Assembly (NCBI RefSeq): GCF_009724245.1
Contig: NZ_WNNK01000002.1
Coordinates: 1 to 64,000 of the forward strand
Source: Pseudomonas spelaei
Lineage (GTDB): Bacteria > Pseudomonadota > Gammaproteobacteria > Pseudomonadales > Pseudomonadaceae
Length of the DNA: 64,000 bases
Reading direction: 5' to 3'
In this document: positions 43,411-53,150 of the stretch, piece after piece
How the letters are laid out: each line of letters begins with the position of its first letter
Position numbering within the stretch: position 1 is the stretch's first letter
Program-made: the position numbers and the translations under genes
The notes under the pieces: model-generated
Told to the model about the DNA's origin: nothing
The model's input: the letters and a program-made list of their open reading frames with translations, nothing else
Databases searched by the model: none

Positions 43411-45852
43411 ATGGCCTCGCCAGCCCTCTCACATTTTCTTCCCCGGTTCGGCGTTGCCGCGGCAGTGGTCAGTGCCTTGGGCCTGGCCGGTTGCCAGTCA
43501 CTGAACACCCAGGACACCCTGCCCCCGGTATCCGGCGTGCAGCCGCTCAAGGGCCTGGCACAAAACGTTTCCGTGCGCCGCAACAGCCAGGGCATGCCGC
43601 TGATCGAAAGCAGCACCTTCCATGACGCACTGTTCACCCTCGGTTACGTACACGCCAGCGACCGCATCAACCAGATGGTCACCCTGCGCCTGCTGGCCCA
43701 GGGCCGCCTGGCGGAGATGTCCGGGCCCCAGGCGCTGGATGTCGACCGCTTCATGCGGGCGGTCAACCTGAAGAAAAGCGCCGGCGAGCTGTATAACGCC
43801 TCGTCGCCGCGTCTCAAGCGCTTCTTTGAAGTCTATGCGCGCGGGGTCAACGCTTACCTGTTCCGTTACCGCGACAAGCTGCCGCCGGACCTGGCCCAGA
43901 CTGGCTACAAGCCGGAATACTGGAAGCCGGAAGATTCGGCGCTGTTGTTCTGCCTGCTGAATTTCAGCGAGTCGACCAACTTGCAGGAAGAACTGTCATC
44001 GCTGGTACTGGCGCAAAAAGTCGGCGCCGACAAACTCGCCTGGCTGATCCCAAGTACTCCCGACGAGCCGCTGCCCCTGGGCGAGACCGAGAAACTCAAG
44101 GGTGTGAACCTGAGCCAGATTGCCGGCCTGGCCGCACTGGACATCGTCACCCAGCAAGTGAGCGCCCTCAATAGCCTCGGCGTAACCACCTCCAGCAACT
44201 GGGCCGTCGGCCCTCAACGCAGCCGCAGCGGCAAAAGCCTGCTGGCCAATGACCTGTCGGCCAAGCCTCAAGCCCCATCACCGTGGAACTACGTGCAAAT
44301 CCGCGCCCCCAAATACCAGGCCGCCGGCGTCTCGATTGCCGGCTTGCCGACACTGTTTTCCGGCTTCAACGGCAAAGTGGCCTGGAGCATGAGTGCGGTC
44401 AAAGGTGACACCCAGGACCTGTTCCTGGAAAAGGTCAAACGCCAGGGCAGTGCGCTGTACTACGAAAACAACGGAAAATGGCTACCCGCAGTGGTGCGTA
44501 ACGAAACCTTTTTCGCCAAAGGTCAGCGCCCGATTCGCGAGGTGGTGTACGAAACCCGTCATGGTGCCCTGCTCAACAGCAGCCAATCCCTGAACACTGG
44601 CTACGGCGTGGCCCTGCAAACAGCAGACTTCAAGGACGACAAGAGCCTGGATGCGTTCTTCGACCTGTCCCGGGCGCAAAACGCCGGCAAGGCCTCGGAC
44701 GCGACCCGAGAGATCCGCGCCATTGCCCTGAACATGATCTTCGCCGACGCCAGCAATATTGGCTGGCAAGTCACCGGCCGCTTTCCCAACCGCCGCGAAG
44801 GCGAAGGCCTGCTGCCATCGCCAGGATGGGATGCGCGTTTTGACTGGGACGGTTACGCCGACGCGATGCTGCACCCCTACGACCAGGACCCGGCCCAAGG
44901 CTGGCTCGGCACCGCCAACCAACGCACCGCCCCACGGGGCTACGGCATGCAGCTGTCCAACTCCTGGGACGCCCCGGAACGCAGCGAACGCCTGGCGCAA
45001 CTGGCCGGTGCCGGCAAGCACGACACCCGCAGCATGATCGCCATGCAGTACGACCAGACCACCACATTTGCCGCCAAGCTCAAGGTGATGTTCAAGGCTC
45101 CAGGCATGGCCCAGCCACTGAAACAGGCCATCGACGCCCTGCCTGCTGCCGAACGGGCCAAGGCTCAAGAAGCGTTCAATCGCCTGATGGCGTTCGATGG
45201 GCGCCTGGCCCCCACGTCCAGCGACGCAGCGATTTATGAGCTGTTTCTGCAGGAAAGTGCCAAGCAGATCTTCCTCGACGAGTTGGGCCCGGAAAACAGT
45301 GCTACCTGGAAAGCCTTCGTCGCCAACGCCAGCCTGTCGTATTCGGCCCAGGCCGATCACTTGCTGGGGCGCGAAGACAGCCCGTTCTGGGATGACGTGC
45401 GCACTGCGCAAAAAGAAGACAAACCGGCGATCCTCGCCCGTAGCCTTGCCGCCGCGATGACTGCGGGCGACAGTCAATTGGGCGCGGACCACAAGGGCTG
45501 GCAGTGGGGCAAGCTCCACAGCTATACCTGGAAAAACGCCAACGGCCAGACCATCCGCGGGCCACTGGCGGCGGGCGGGGATCACAACACGCTCAACAGC
45601 TCACCGTACAACTGGGGCCAAAGTTTCGACACGACCCAAACTCCTGCTCTAAGGATGATCGTCGACTTCGGCCAAGTGGAGCCGATGATGGGTCAGAACG
45701 GCATTGGCCAATCCGGCAACCCTGCCAGCCCGAACTACGCAAACGGCATCGACCCTTGGCTCAAGGCGCAATACCTGAGCTTCCCGATGCAACCGCAGAA
45801 CTTTGACAAGGTATACGGCAAGACGCGGTTGACCTTGGTGCCCGGCAAGTAA
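43411..45852 (+). CDS. quiP: Penicillin-acylase-family enzyme, QuiP-like
   Basis: An 813-residue Ntn-hydrolase precursor of the AHL/penicillin acylase type. A lipobox-like LGLAGC at residue 28 suggests an envelope protein. The self-cleavage site with the nucleophile Ser is in [12 protein letters not shown] (Ser262), so the precursor would yield alpha and beta subunits. It aligns by eye with QuiP (PA1032), a quorum-quenching acylase hydrolysing long-chain N-acyl homoserine lactones in P. aeruginosa, and the GST neighbour supports this. A HacB-like role is the alternative. It ends in a simple terminator. Confidence 0.78.
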   Translation: MASPALSHFLPRFGVAAAVVSALGLAGCQSLNTQDTLPPVSGVQPLKGLAQNVSVRRNSQGMPLIESSTFHDALFTLGYVHASDRINQMVTLRLLAQGRLAEMSGPQALDVDRFMRAVNLKKSAGELYNASSPRLKRFFEVYARGVNAYLFRYRDKLPPDLAQTGYKPEYWKPEDSALLFCLLNFSESTNLQEELSSLVLAQKVGADKLAWLIPSTPDEPLPLGETEKLKGVNLSQIAGLAALDIVTQQVSALNSLGVTTSSNWAVGPQRSRSGKSLLANDLSAKPQAPSPWNYVQIRAPKYQAAGVSIAGLPTLFSGFNGKVAWSMSAVKGDTQDLFLEKVKRQGSALYYENNGKWLPAVVRNETFFAKGQRPIREVVYETRHGALLNSSQSLNTGYGVALQTADFKDDKSLDAFFDLSRAQNAGKASDATREIRAIALNMIFADASNIGWQVTGRFPNRREGEGLLPSPGWDARFDWDGYADAMLHPYDQDPAQGWLGTANQRTAPRGYGMQLSNSWDAPERSERLAQLAGAGKHDTRSMIAMQYDQTTTFAAKLKVMFKAPGMAQPLKQAIDALPAAERAKAQEAFNRLMAFDGRLAPTSSDAAIYELFLQESAKQIFLDELGPENSATWKAFVANASLSYSAQADHLLGREDSPFWDDVRTAQKEDKPAILARSLAAAMTAGDSQLGADHKGWQWGKLHSYTWKNANGQTIRGPLAAGGDHNTLNSSPYNWGQSFDTTQTPALRMIVDFGQVEPMMGQNGIGQSGNPASPNYANGIDPWLKAQYLSFPMQPQNFDKVYGKTRLTLVPGK

Positions 45853-45883
45853 AACGGTTTCGCTGTAGAAACCGAATCGAAAT

Positions 45884-45912
45884 GTGGGAGCAACCCCGCT
45901 CCCACATTTTTT
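45884..45912 (+). terminator. Terminator after the acylase gene
   Basis: GTGGGAGC and GCTCCCAC (45884-45891, 45898-45905) with loop AACCCC, followed by ATTTTTT. The stem uses the same GTGGGAGC core as the REPs, so it looks like a REP unit recruited as a terminator. Confidence 0.88.
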
Positions 45913-46115
45913 CTCCGCCCGCCCCAAGATGACGCACTCAACAATCGACGCCCGATTTCGGGCATTTCTGACGTACTCCCTTCCCAGATCCCACCTTTTA
46001 AAACGACCATCCGGAACTATGGTGCAGAAATTGCTACCGGGGTTACGTCTGACACCGTTCAGTAACAGTCCTAAACGCGCCACAAGCGCTTATCTTGGTT
46101 TCCAGGGAATACATA

Positions 46116-46895
46116 ATGAAAAAAGCATTGCTGACCCTTTCTGCACTGGCTCTGTGCATGGCCGCAGGTTCCGCGTTGGCCAAGGAATACAAAGAATTGC
46201 GTTTTGGTGTCGACCCGTCCTACGCGCCGTTTGAATCCAAAGCCGCCGACGGCAGCCTGGTGGGCTTCGATATCGACCTGGGCAATGCCATCTGCGCTGA
46301 GCTGAAGGTCAAGTGCAAGTGGGTGGAAAGTGACTTCGACGGCATGATTCCAGGCCTCAACGCCAACAAGTTTGATGGCGTGATTTCCTCCATGACCGTC
46401 ACCGCAGCCCGTGAAAAGGCGATCGACTTCTCCAACGAGCTGTTCTCCGGCCCTACCTCCCTGGTGTTCAAAAAAGGCGCTGGCTACTCGACCCCTGAAT
46501 CCCTCAAGGGCAAATCCGTCGGCTACGAACAAGGCACCATCCAGGAAGCCTACGCCAAGGCCGTACTGGACAAAGCCGGTGTCACCACCAAGGCCTACGC
46601 CAACCAGGACCAGGTTTACGCCGACCTGACCTCGGGCCGTCTGGACGCTTCGGTGCAGGACATGCTGCAAGCCGAACTGGGCTTTTTGAAGTCGCCAGCA
46701 GGCGCTGACTACGAAGTCAGCAAGGCCATTGACGATCCTTTGCTACCGTCCAAAACTGCAGTCGGTATCAAAAAAGGTAACAAAGACCTGAAGGCCTTGT
46801 TGGATAAAGGTATCAAAGCGTTACACGATGATGGCACCTACGCCACCATCCAGAAGAAACACTTCGGTGACCTGAACCTGTACAGCGGTAAATAA
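46116..46895 (+). CDS. aotJ: Arginine/ornithine ABC transporter, periplasmic binding protein
   Basis: A 259-residue periplasmic binding protein of the Lys/Arg/Orn/His group. The signal peptide spans residues 1-23 (LTLSALALCMAAGSALA|KEY). RFGVDPSYAPFESKAADGSL and GFDIDLGNAICAELKVKCKW are the family N-lobe. The gene order J-Q-M-O-P matches the aot operon of P. aeruginosa, which gives the Arg/Orn specificity. The ATG at 46116 is preferred to an upstream frame start, with AGGGAA eleven bases before. It is followed by a terminator-like hairpin that would make AotJ the most abundant product. Confidence 0.9.
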   Translation: MKKALLTLSALALCMAAGSALAKEYKELRFGVDPSYAPFESKAADGSLVGFDIDLGNAICAELKVKCKWVESDFDGMIPGLNANKFDGVISSMTVTAAREKAIDFSNELFSGPTSLVFKKGAGYSTPESLKGKSVGYEQGTIQEAYAKAVLDKAGVTTKAYANQDQVYADLTSGRLDASVQDMLQAELGFLKSPAGADYEVSKAIDDPLLPSKTAVGIKKGNKDLKALLDKGIKALHDDGTYATIQKKHFGDLNLYSGK

Positions 46896-46902
46896 CACAC
46901 TG

Positions 46903-46931
46903 GCGCCCATCTTCCGGATGGGCGCTTTTTT
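46903..46931 (+). terminator. Attenuator-like terminator between aotJ and aotQ
   Basis: GCGCCCATC and GATGGGCGC (46903-46911, 46917-46925) with a 5-nt loop and a T-run 46926-46931. It lies within the operon, 22 bases before the aotQ start, and so should act as a partial terminator, as for braC. Confidence 0.85.
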
Positions 46932-46952
46932 ATCGTCATAGGTCCTGAATTC

Positions 46953-47681
46953 ATGTTCGAAGATCTTTTGCAAACCCTGGGGCTCAGTGCCTTCAGTCTG
47001 AAGGGGTTCGGCCCACTGTTGCTGCAAGGCACCTGGATGACCGTCAAGTTGTCAGTCGCATCCCTGGCCGTCAGCGTGTTACTGGGCCTGCTCGGCGCCA
47101 CCGCCAAATTGTCCAGCCTGCCGTTCCTGCGTATTCCCGCCCAGCTCTACACCACGTTGATCCGCGGCGTGCCGGACCTGGTGCTGATGCTGCTGATTTT
47201 CTACAGCCTGCAAATCTGGCTGACCGGCTTTACCGACTTCATGGAATGGGAATACATCGAGATCGACCCATTCAGCGCCGGGGTCATCACCCTGGGTTTT
47301 ATCTACGGTGCCTACTTCACCGAAACCTTTCGCGGCGCGATCCTCGCCGTGCCTCGTGGCCAACTGGAGGCCGCCACAGCCTACGGACTCAAGCGCGGGC
47401 AGCGCTTTCGCTACGTGACCTTCCCGCAGATGATGCGCTTTGCCTTGCCGGGCATCGGTAATAACTGGATGGTGATGCTCAAGGCCACTGCGCTGGTGTC
47501 AATCATCGGTCTGGCGGACTTGGTGAAGGCGGCTCAGGACGCGGGCAAGAGCACCTATCAACTGTTCTACTTCCTGGTACTCGCCGCCTTGATCTACCTG
47601 CTGATCACCAGTGCGTCCAACTTCGTTTTGCGCAGGCTTGAACGCCGCTACTCCACCGGCGTACGGGAGGCCGTGCGATGA
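46953..47681 (+). CDS. aotQ: Arginine/ornithine ABC transporter permease AotQ
   Basis: A 242-residue permease with five helices, of the HisQ type. The start of the membrane domain LLQGTWMTVKLSVASLAVSV is typical. The coupling loop is EAATAYGLKRGQRFRYVTFP (EAA motif), followed by PQMMRFALPGIGNNWMVMLK. Its last four bases overlap aotM (ATGA). It forms a heterodimeric channel with AotM. Confidence 0.93.
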   Translation: MFEDLLQTLGLSAFSLKGFGPLLLQGTWMTVKLSVASLAVSVLLGLLGATAKLSSLPFLRIPAQLYTTLIRGVPDLVLMLLIFYSLQIWLTGFTDFMEWEYIEIDPFSAGVITLGFIYGAYFTETFRGAILAVPRGQLEAATAYGLKRGQRFRYVTFPQMMRFALPGIGNNWMVMLKATALVSIIGLADLVKAAQDAGKSTYQLFYFLVLAALIYLLITSASNFVLRRLERRYSTGVREAVR

Positions 47682-48388
47682 TCGAACTTCTCCAGCAATA
47701 CTGGCGGCCCTTCCTCTATAGCGACGGCCAGCACATCACCGGCCTGGCCATGACCATGTGGTTGCTCAGCGCCTCGATCTTCATCGGGTTTCTGGTGTCG
47801 ATTCCCTTGTCTATCGCCAGGGTTTCGCGCAATCGCTGGGTGCGCTGGCCAGTACAGTTTTATACCTACCTGTTTCGCGGCACGCCGCTGTATATCCAGT
47901 TGCTGATTTGCTACACCGGGATCTACAGCATTGCGGCAGTTCGGGCACAACCGGTGCTGGATGCGTTTTTTCGCGATGCGATGAACTGCACCATCCTGGC
48001 CTTCGCCCTCAACACCTGCGCCTACACCACCGAGATCTTTGCCGGGGCAATCCGCAGCATGGCCCACGGTGAAGTCGAAGCGGCCAAAGCCTACGGTCTG
48101 AGCGGGTGGAAGTTGTATGCCTATGTGATCATGCCGTCGGCACTGCGCCGTTCATTGCCGTACTACAGTAATGAAGTGATCCTGATGCTGCACTCAACCA
48201 CAGTGGCCTTTACCGCAACGATCCCGGACATTCTGAAAGTCGCCCGGGACGCCAACTCGGCCACCTATATGACCTTTCAATCATTCGGCATCGCTGCGCT
48301 GATCTACTTGACCGTGACCTTTGCCCTGGTCGGTCTGTTTCGTCTGGCGGAGCGCCGCTGGCTGGCCTTTCTCGGGCCCAGCCACTAA
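47678..48388 (+). CDS. aotM: Arginine/ornithine ABC transporter permease AotM
   Basis: A 236-residue HisM-type permease. The N-terminal helix region GLAMTMWLLSASIFIGFLVS and RNRWVRWPVQFYTYLFRGTP are family features. The coupling loop EAAKAYGLSGWKLYAYVIMP follows. The final helix is IAALIYLTVTFALVGLFRL. Start overlaps the aotQ stop. Confidence 0.93.
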   Translation: MIELLQQYWRPFLYSDGQHITGLAMTMWLLSASIFIGFLVSIPLSIARVSRNRWVRWPVQFYTYLFRGTPLYIQLLICYTGIYSIAAVRAQPVLDAFFRDAMNCTILAFALNTCAYTTEIFAGAIRSMAHGEVEAAKAYGLSGWKLYAYVIMPSALRRSLPYYSNEVILMLHSTTVAFTATIPDILKVARDANSATYMTFQSFGIAALIYLTVTFALVGLFRLAERRWLAFLGPSH

Positions 48389-48397
48389 GGAGCTTCC

Positions 48398-49516
48398 ATG
48401 CGTCATCAGATTCATCCCTTACTGGCGCCGGTGCCTGGCACCGCGCGGCAGATCCACAGCTTTCACTTCGGCCCCGAACAGGCCGAAGGCAAGATCTACA
48501 TCCAGTCCTCGCTGCACGCCGACGAACTGCCCGGCATGCTGGTGGCCTGGCACCTGAAAGCCCGCCTGGCCGAGCTGGCCGCCGCCGGGCGCCTGCGCAG
48601 TGAAATCGTGCTGGTGCCGATCGCCAACCCGGCGGGCCTGGAACAGGTCTTGATGGACATCCCCCTGGGCCGCTATGAGCTGGAAAGCGGGCAGAACTTC
48701 AATCGGCTGTTTGTCGACCTCAGTGAAGAGGTCGGCAATCAGGTCGAAGACTTGCTGGGGGAAGATCCACAGCACAACCTTGAACTGATCCGCGACGCGC
48801 TGGCCCTGGCGTTGGCTGCACAAACACCCGCCACTCAGCTGCAATCTCAGCGCCTGGTGCTGCAACGCCTGGCGTGTGATGCCGACATGGTGCTGGACCT
48901 GCATTGCGACTTCGAAGCCGTGGCCCACCTGTACACCACACCCGAGGCGTGGCCACAGGTCGAGTCGTTGGCCCGCTATATCGGCGCCGAAGCCAGTCTG
49001 CTGGCCACCGACTCCGGTGGGCAGTCTTTCGATGAGTGTTTCACGCTGGTGTGGTGGCAATTGCAGCAACGTTTCGGCGATCGTTTCGCGATTCCCATGG
49101 GCAGCTTTTCCGTGACCGTCGAGCTACGCGGTCAAGGTGACGTCAACCACGGCCTGGCGAGCCTCGACTGCCAGGCGATCATTGATTACCTGATTCGCTT
49201 CGGGGCGATTACCGGTGAGCCTGCACCGCTGCCGGAACTGTCCTACCCCGCCACACCCTTGGCGGGCGTTGAACCGGTGGCCACGCCCGTAGGTGGCTTG
49301 CTGGTGTTCTGCGTGCTACCGGGGGAGTACATGGAAGCCGGGCAGTTGATCGCCGAAATCATTGACCCCATTCACGACCGCGTAACGCCTGTGCATTGCC
49401 GCAATGCCGGCCTGCTTTACGCCCGCTCAGTACGTCGCATGGCCACTGCCGGGATGGTCATCGCCCATGTCGCAGGCCATGAGGCCTATCGCAGCGGTTA
49501 TCTACTTTCGCCTTGA
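48398..49516 (+). CDS. aotO: Succinylglutamate desuccinylase/aspartoacylase-family protein AotO
   Basis: A 372-residue M14-type zinc hydrolase-like protein. The zinc motif HxxE is in [17 protein letters not shown] (H47, E50 by count), with a later His in [14 protein letters not shown]. In P. aeruginosa the equivalent gene aotO lies in the same place in the arginine/ornithine uptake operon and is not needed for uptake. The substrate is unknown; a deacylation of an arginine-derived compound is plausible. The C-terminal domain is biotinyl/lipoyl-like ([20 protein letters not shown]). AAGGAGCTTCC precedes the ATG. Confidence 0.85.
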   Translation: MRHQIHPLLAPVPGTARQIHSFHFGPEQAEGKIYIQSSLHADELPGMLVAWHLKARLAELAAAGRLRSEIVLVPIANPAGLEQVLMDIPLGRYELESGQNFNRLFVDLSEEVGNQVEDLLGEDPQHNLELIRDALALALAAQTPATQLQSQRLVLQRLACDADMVLDLHCDFEAVAHLYTTPEAWPQVESLARYIGAEASLLATDSGGQSFDECFTLVWWQLQQRFGDRFAIPMGSFSVTVELRGQGDVNHGLASLDCQAIIDYLIRFGAITGEPAPLPELSYPATPLAGVEPVATPVGGLLVFCVLPGEYMEAGQLIAEIIDPIHDRVTPVHCRNAGLLYARSVRRMATAGMVIAHVAGHEAYRSGYLLSP

Positions 49517-49529
49517 GGATGCATGCCCC

Positions 49530-50294
49530 ATGTACAAATTGACCGTTGAAGGCCTGCATAAATGTTATGGCGACAATGAAGTGCTCAAAGGTGTTTCGCT
49601 CAAGGCCAAGACGGGCGATGTGATCAGCCTGATCGGCGCCAGCGGCTCGGGCAAAAGCACCTTTTTGCGCTGCATCAACTTTCTCGAACAACCCGATGAC
49701 GGCGCCATGACCCTGGATGGCCAGCAAATCCGCATGGTCAGCGACCGCCATGGTATGCGCGTGGCTGATGAGGCCGAGCTACAGCGCATCCGCACACGAT
49801 TAGCGATGGTGTTCCAGCACTTCAACCTGTGGAGCCACATGAGCGTGCTGGAAAACATCACCATGGCGCCACGCCGGGTGCTCGGCTGCAGCAAGAAGGA
49901 CGCCGAGGACCGTGCCCGTCGCTACCTGGACAAAGTAGGTCTACCGGCGCGCGTCGCCGATCAATACCCCGCGTTTCTCTCGGGCGGCCAGCAACAGCGG
50001 GTGGCGATTGCCCGGGCGCTGGCGATGGAACCGGAGGTGATGCTGTTCGATGAGCCCACCTCGGCCCTTGACCCGGAGCTGGTAGGCGAAGTCTTGAAGG
50101 TGATTCAGGGCCTGGCGGAGGAAGGTCGGACCATGATCATGGTCACCCACGAAATGAGCTTCGCCCGCAAGGTGTCGAGCCAGGTGCTGTTCTTGCACAA
50201 GGGACTGGTAGAAGAGGAAGGCACGCCGGAGGACGTACTGGGAAATCCCAAGAGCGAACGCCTCCAGCAGTTCCTCAGTGGCAATCTGAAGTAA
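49530..50294 (+). CDS. aotP: Arginine/ornithine ABC transporter ATPase AotP
   Basis: A 254-residue ABC ATPase of the polar amino-acid family (HisP-like). Walker A is GASGSGKST (residues 36-44), the signature [15 protein letters not shown], Walker [14 protein letters not shown], and switch His in [23 protein letters not shown] lies before the ATG. Unlike in P. aeruginosa, the regulator gene argR does not follow; a small conserved gene on the opposite strand does. Confidence 0.94.
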   Translation: MYKLTVEGLHKCYGDNEVLKGVSLKAKTGDVISLIGASGSGKSTFLRCINFLEQPDDGAMTLDGQQIRMVSDRHGMRVADEAELQRIRTRLAMVFQHFNLWSHMSVLENITMAPRRVLGCSKKDAEDRARRYLDKVGLPARVADQYPAFLSGGQQQRVAIARALAMEPEVMLFDEPTSALDPELVGEVLKVIQGLAEEGRTMIMVTHEMSFARKVSSQVLFLHKGLVEEEGTPEDVLGNPKSERLQQFLSGNLK

Positions 50295-50350
50295 CGCCCC
50301 CTTGCTGCACGCCCACTACTTATCGAGCACTCAGAAGCGCCCTGGGTGGC

Positions 50351-50551
50351 TCAGGCGACTGGGGCTGGTGGTGGTTCATCTGGCAGGGTTGGCTCGCCGG
50401 GTTCGGCGGGCTGGGGGTAATCTTCGTCAGGCTGGCCGGGAATACCGCCGTCGCTGACGGACGGATGCGCCATCAAGGACCAGGCCATGACACCAATCTG
50501 GTTGGGTTCAAGCCGGGCAAGTTCGGCGCAGATTCGCGGATCGAGCTTCAT
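50351..50551 (-). CDS. Small conserved protein with Pro-rich tail
   Basis: A 66-residue protein, MKLDPRICAELARLEPNQIG then VMAWSLMAHPSVSDGG, ending in a Pro/Glu-rich stretch (GEPTLPDEPPPAPVA). GAGGAG seven bases before the ATG makes it a likely real gene. No family is recognised. The first half is a small alpha-helical region and the second half is probably disordered. It lies alone between aotP and dcd. Confidence 0.6.
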   Translation of the reverse strand: MKLDPRICAELARLEPNQIGVMAWSLMAHPSVSDGGIPGQPDEDYPQPAEPGEPTLPDEPPPAPVA

Positions 50552-50658
50552 AGGGGACTCCTCAAGCGTGGCCCGGAGCGTTTTGCACGATCCGGGGCAG
50601 TACACTCAATAGAGTGTCTGCCCGCTGACAAATTCCCTTAGCGTGTAAGACGTTTCGA

Positions 50659-51225
50659 TCAGGTACGTGGCAGCGTGACGCCGCGCTGGCCCTGATACTT
50701 GCCGCCACGGTCCTTATAGGACACTTCGCACTCTTCGTCGGATTCGAAGAACAGCATCTGTGCCACGCCTTCGTTGGCGTAGATCTTCGCCGGCAAGGTG
50801 GTGGTGTTGGAGAATTCCAGGGTTACGTGACCTTCCCACTCGGGTTCCAGCGGCGTCACGTTGACGATGATGCCGCAGCGCGCGTAGGTGCTTTTGCCCA
50901 GGCAAATGGTCAGGACATTACGCGGAATGCGGAAGAACTCGACGGTACGCGCCAGGGCGAAGGAGTTCGGCGGGATGATGCACACGTCACTCTTGACGTC
51001 GACGAAGCTTTTTTCATCGAAGTTTTTCGGATCAACGGTGGCCGAGTTGATATTGGTGAAAACCTTGAACTCATCGGCGCAACGTACGTCGTAACCGTAG
51101 CTGGAAACCCCGAACGAAATCAGCCGCTCGGTGCCTTCGCCGCGCATCTGGCGCTCTACGAAGGGCTCGATCATGCCGTGCTCTTGCGCCATGCGGCGAA
51201 TCCACTTGTCCGATTTGATGCTCAT
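50659..51225 (-). CDS. dcd: dCTP deaminase
   Basis: A 188-residue homotrimeric enzyme that converts dCTP to dUTP for dTTP synthesis. Family landmarks are [60 protein letters not shown] (Ser/Arg/Glu catalytic set) and the C-terminal [14 protein letters not shown]. Length is normal. It is transcribed away from the cold-shock gene. Confidence 0.96.
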   Translation of the reverse strand: MSIKSDKWIRRMAQEHGMIEPFVERQMRGEGTERLISFGVSSYGYDVRCADEFKVFTNINSATVDPKNFDEKSFVDVKSDVCIIPPNSFALARTVEFFRIPRNVLTICLGKSTYARCGIIVNVTPLEPEWEGHVTLEFSNTTTLPAKIYANEGVAQMLFFESDEECEVSYKDRGGKYQGQRGVTLPRT

Positions 51226-51600
51226 GGCGGGTGTCCTGAATAGCGAGGTGGAAAAATTCTGTTGGGCATCTTACCGGGGCCAGCCCTGCGGTTCAAAGGG
51301 CCACAGGTTTTTCTTGCAGGCTGTCAGGCCACAGCCCGTGGGGCGAGGCTTGAATTGAGGCGGCCAAAACCCTTACAGACCACCGCCAGTCACGAAAATA
51401 GAGAAACCTTCGGAAATATCATTGGCACGTCCCGGAAAAAGGGTTAAGGTGGCGCCACTGTGCTGCTTGTGTCACTGAGAATCTCTACACGATGTTGAAT
51501 TTCGATCCAACCATCTCCAAGAATTTTTCCTGCTCTTTGCACTCAGTCTCGGCCAGGGCTTTTCCTGAGTCGCAGTTAACTTTGTCCAAGGAGATACACC
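51226..51600 (+). promoter_or_regulatory. Promoter and long leader of the cold-shock gene
   Basis: TTGGCA (51422-51427) and TAAGGT (51445-51450), spaced by 17 bases, form a good sigma70-type promoter. With a start near 51457 the untranslated leader would be about 145 bases long, as usual for cspA-type genes, whose leader folds differently in the cold. The leader ends with CAAGGAGATACACC. Upstream of 51420 nothing is recognised in the gap to dcd. Confidence 0.6.
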
Positions 51601-51810
51601 ATGTCTAATCGCCAAACTGGTACCGTTAAGTGGTTCAACGATGAAAAAGGCTTCGGCTTCATCACTCCACAATCCGGTGACGACCTGTTCGTTCACTTCA
51701 AAGCTATCCAATCCGACGGCTTCAAAAGCCTGAAAGAAGGCCAACAGGTTTCTTTCATCGCTACCCGCGGTCAGAAAGGCATGCAAGCTGAAGAAGTTCA
51801 AGTTATCTAA
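51601..51810 (+). CDS. Cold-shock domain protein (CspA family)
   Basis: A 69-residue single CSD protein that binds single-stranded RNA/DNA. RNP1 is KGFGFI and RNP2 is LFVHF; the start is [17 protein letters not shown]. It is one of the several CspA/CapB-like proteins of Pseudomonas, and the ortholog cannot be fixed by sequence alone. AAGGAG precedes the ATG by eight bases. Strong terminator follows. Confidence 0.92.
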   Translation: MSNRQTGTVKWFNDEKGFGFITPQSGDDLFVHFKAIQSDGFKSLKEGQQVSFIATRGQKGMQAEEVQVI

Positions 51811-51826
51811 CTTGTACTGATCCAGT

Positions 51827-51860
51827 CAAAAAGCCCCGCCCTTAAAAGCGGGGCTTTTTT
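51827..51860 (+). terminator. Cold-shock gene terminator
   Basis: AAAAAGCCCCGC and GCGGGGCTTTTTT around CCTTAAAA, ending in a T-run at 51855-51860. The T-run is also the start of a second, larger inverted repeat (51855-51902). Confidence 0.92.
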
Positions 51861-51902
51861 ACGCCTGGCGTTTGGGGATACCCAAATGCCAGGCATAAAA
51901 AA
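51855..51902. repeat. 22-bp-arm inverted repeat between csp and rpoS
   Basis: TTTTTTACGCCTGGCGTTTG continues to GGG at 51876, and CCCAAATGCCAGGCATAAAA continues to AA at 51902. The arms pair with two mismatches around GATA. It shares the T-run of the csp terminator. On its minus-strand side it lies past a REP pair that follows the rpoS 3' end. Confidence 0.75.
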
Positions 51903-51917
51903 TGTGGGACTTGCTCA

Positions 51918-52006
51918 TGTGGGAGCCGGGCTTGCCCGCGATAGCATCACCTCGGTCTGTCAGTTACACCGAGGTGATGCTATCGCGGGCAAGCCCGGCT
52001 CCCACA
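51918..52006. repeat. REP pair with 37-bp perfect arms
   Basis: The arms begin GTGGGAGCCGGGCTTGCCCG and continue to CACCTCGG, with a perfect inverted copy on the right. It lies 31 bases past the rpoS stop codon and forms a strong hairpin in the rpoS 3' region. No RsmZ-like RNA with repeated GGA loops is evident here. Confidence 0.9.
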
Positions 52007-52037
52007 CAGGCCTGCTCCCACATTTTGTCTTGCGTCG

Positions 52038-53045
52038 TTACTGGAACAACGACTCACTCGACAAGCCATTCTTCTCCAGGATCTCCCGCAAGCGCTTGAG
52101 GCCCTCCACCTGGATCTGCCGCACTCGTTCACGGGTCAGGCCGATCTCCAGGCCAACATCCTCCAGGGTGCTGCTTTCATGGCCACGCAGCCCGAAGCGG
52201 CGTATTACCACCTCACGCTGCTTGTCTGTCAGCTCTGACAGCCACTGGTCAATGCTTTGTGACAGGTCATCGTCCTGCAACAGCTCACAAGGATCCGTAG
52301 GACGATCATCAGTCAGGGTGTCCAGCAGGGTTTTATCCGAATCCGGACCCAGCGAGACATCGACCGAAGACACCCGCTCATTCAGGCCGAGCATGCGCTT
52401 GACCTCACCTACCGGTTTTTCCAGCAGGTTGGCGATTTCTTCAGGCGAAGGTTCATGATCGAGTTTCTGTGTCAGCTCACGCGCCGCCCGCAGGTAGACG
52501 TTGAGCTCCTTGACCACATGGATCGGCAACCGGATGGTGCGGGTCTGATTCATGATCGCCCGCTCGATGGTCTGACGAATCCACCAGGTGGCGTAGGTCG
52601 AAAAGCGGAACCCCCGCTCCGGGTCGAACTTCTCCACCGCCCGGATCAAGCCGAGGTTACCCTCCTCGATCAGGTCCAACAGCGACAGCCCACGATTGAC
52701 ATAGCGTCGGGCGATTTTCACCACCAGTCGCAAGTTACTTTCAATCATGCGCTTGCGCCCAGCCGGATCGCCTTTTTGCGACAAGCGCGCAAAATGGACT
52801 TCTTCTTCGGGGGTAAGTAATGGGGAAAAGCCGATTTCATTGAGATACAACTGGGTCGCATCAAGCGCCCGCGTGTAATCAATGTATTTGTGCTGTTTTA
52901 ACGCGGTGGAGTTCTTGGATTTGGTACGAACTGAAGGTGTAGCGGATCCCTCATCATTCGACATCGAATCCATAGCGATGCCGGTCTCCATAAGGAGAAC
53001 CTCATCGTCGATGTCAAACTCCGGCGCTTCTTTACTGAGAGCCAT
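52038..53045 (-). CDS. rpoS: Stationary-phase sigma factor RpoS
   Basis: A 335-residue sigma70-family factor for general stress and stationary phase. Region 1.2 to 2 is [20 protein letters not shown], region 2.3-2.4 is [20 protein letters not shown], and region 4.2 is [20 protein letters not shown]. Length and N-terminus [20 protein letters not shown] are typical of Pseudomonas. Placed immediately downstream of nlpD, with its promoter expected inside nlpD. It also lies near a PsrA operator at 53457-53470. Confidence 0.97.
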   Translation of the reverse strand: MALSKEAPEFDIDDEVLLMETGIAMDSMSNDEGSATPSVRTKSKNSTALKQHKYIDYTRALDATQLYLNEIGFSPLLTPEEEVHFARLSQKGDPAGRKRMIESNLRLVVKIARRYVNRGLSLLDLIEEGNLGLIRAVEKFDPERGFRFSTYATWWIRQTIERAIMNQTRTIRLPIHVVKELNVYLRAARELTQKLDHEPSPEEIANLLEKPVGEVKRMLGLNERVSSVDVSLGPDSDKTLLDTLTDDRPTDPCELLQDDDLSQSIDQWLSELTDKQREVVIRRFGLRGHESSTLEDVGLEIGLTRERVRQIQVEGLKRLREILEKNGLSSESLFQ

Positions 53046-53110
53046 TGTTATAGTCCTTTGGTGAGTTCGACCTCAAGCTCAAGCGACGCCTTTATCCTTG
53101 GCAACGCTGG

Positions 53111-53141
53111 AGCCTGTTCCTTCTACGTGAGGGAACAGGCT
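53111..53141 (-). promoter_or_regulatory. Hairpin in the nlpD-rpoS gap and rpoS leader
   Basis: AGCCTGTTCC (53111-53120) and GGAACAGGCT (53132-53141) pair across an 11-base loop, about 65 bases before the rpoS start. It has no T-run, so it may be a processing or pausing structure in the long rpoS leader. Confidence 0.65.
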
Positions 53142-53150
53142 GGCAACACA

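Noticed and set aside
51861..52037. rsmZ small RNA downstream of rpoS
   Set aside because: The hairpins there are REP-type and lack repeated GGA loops.
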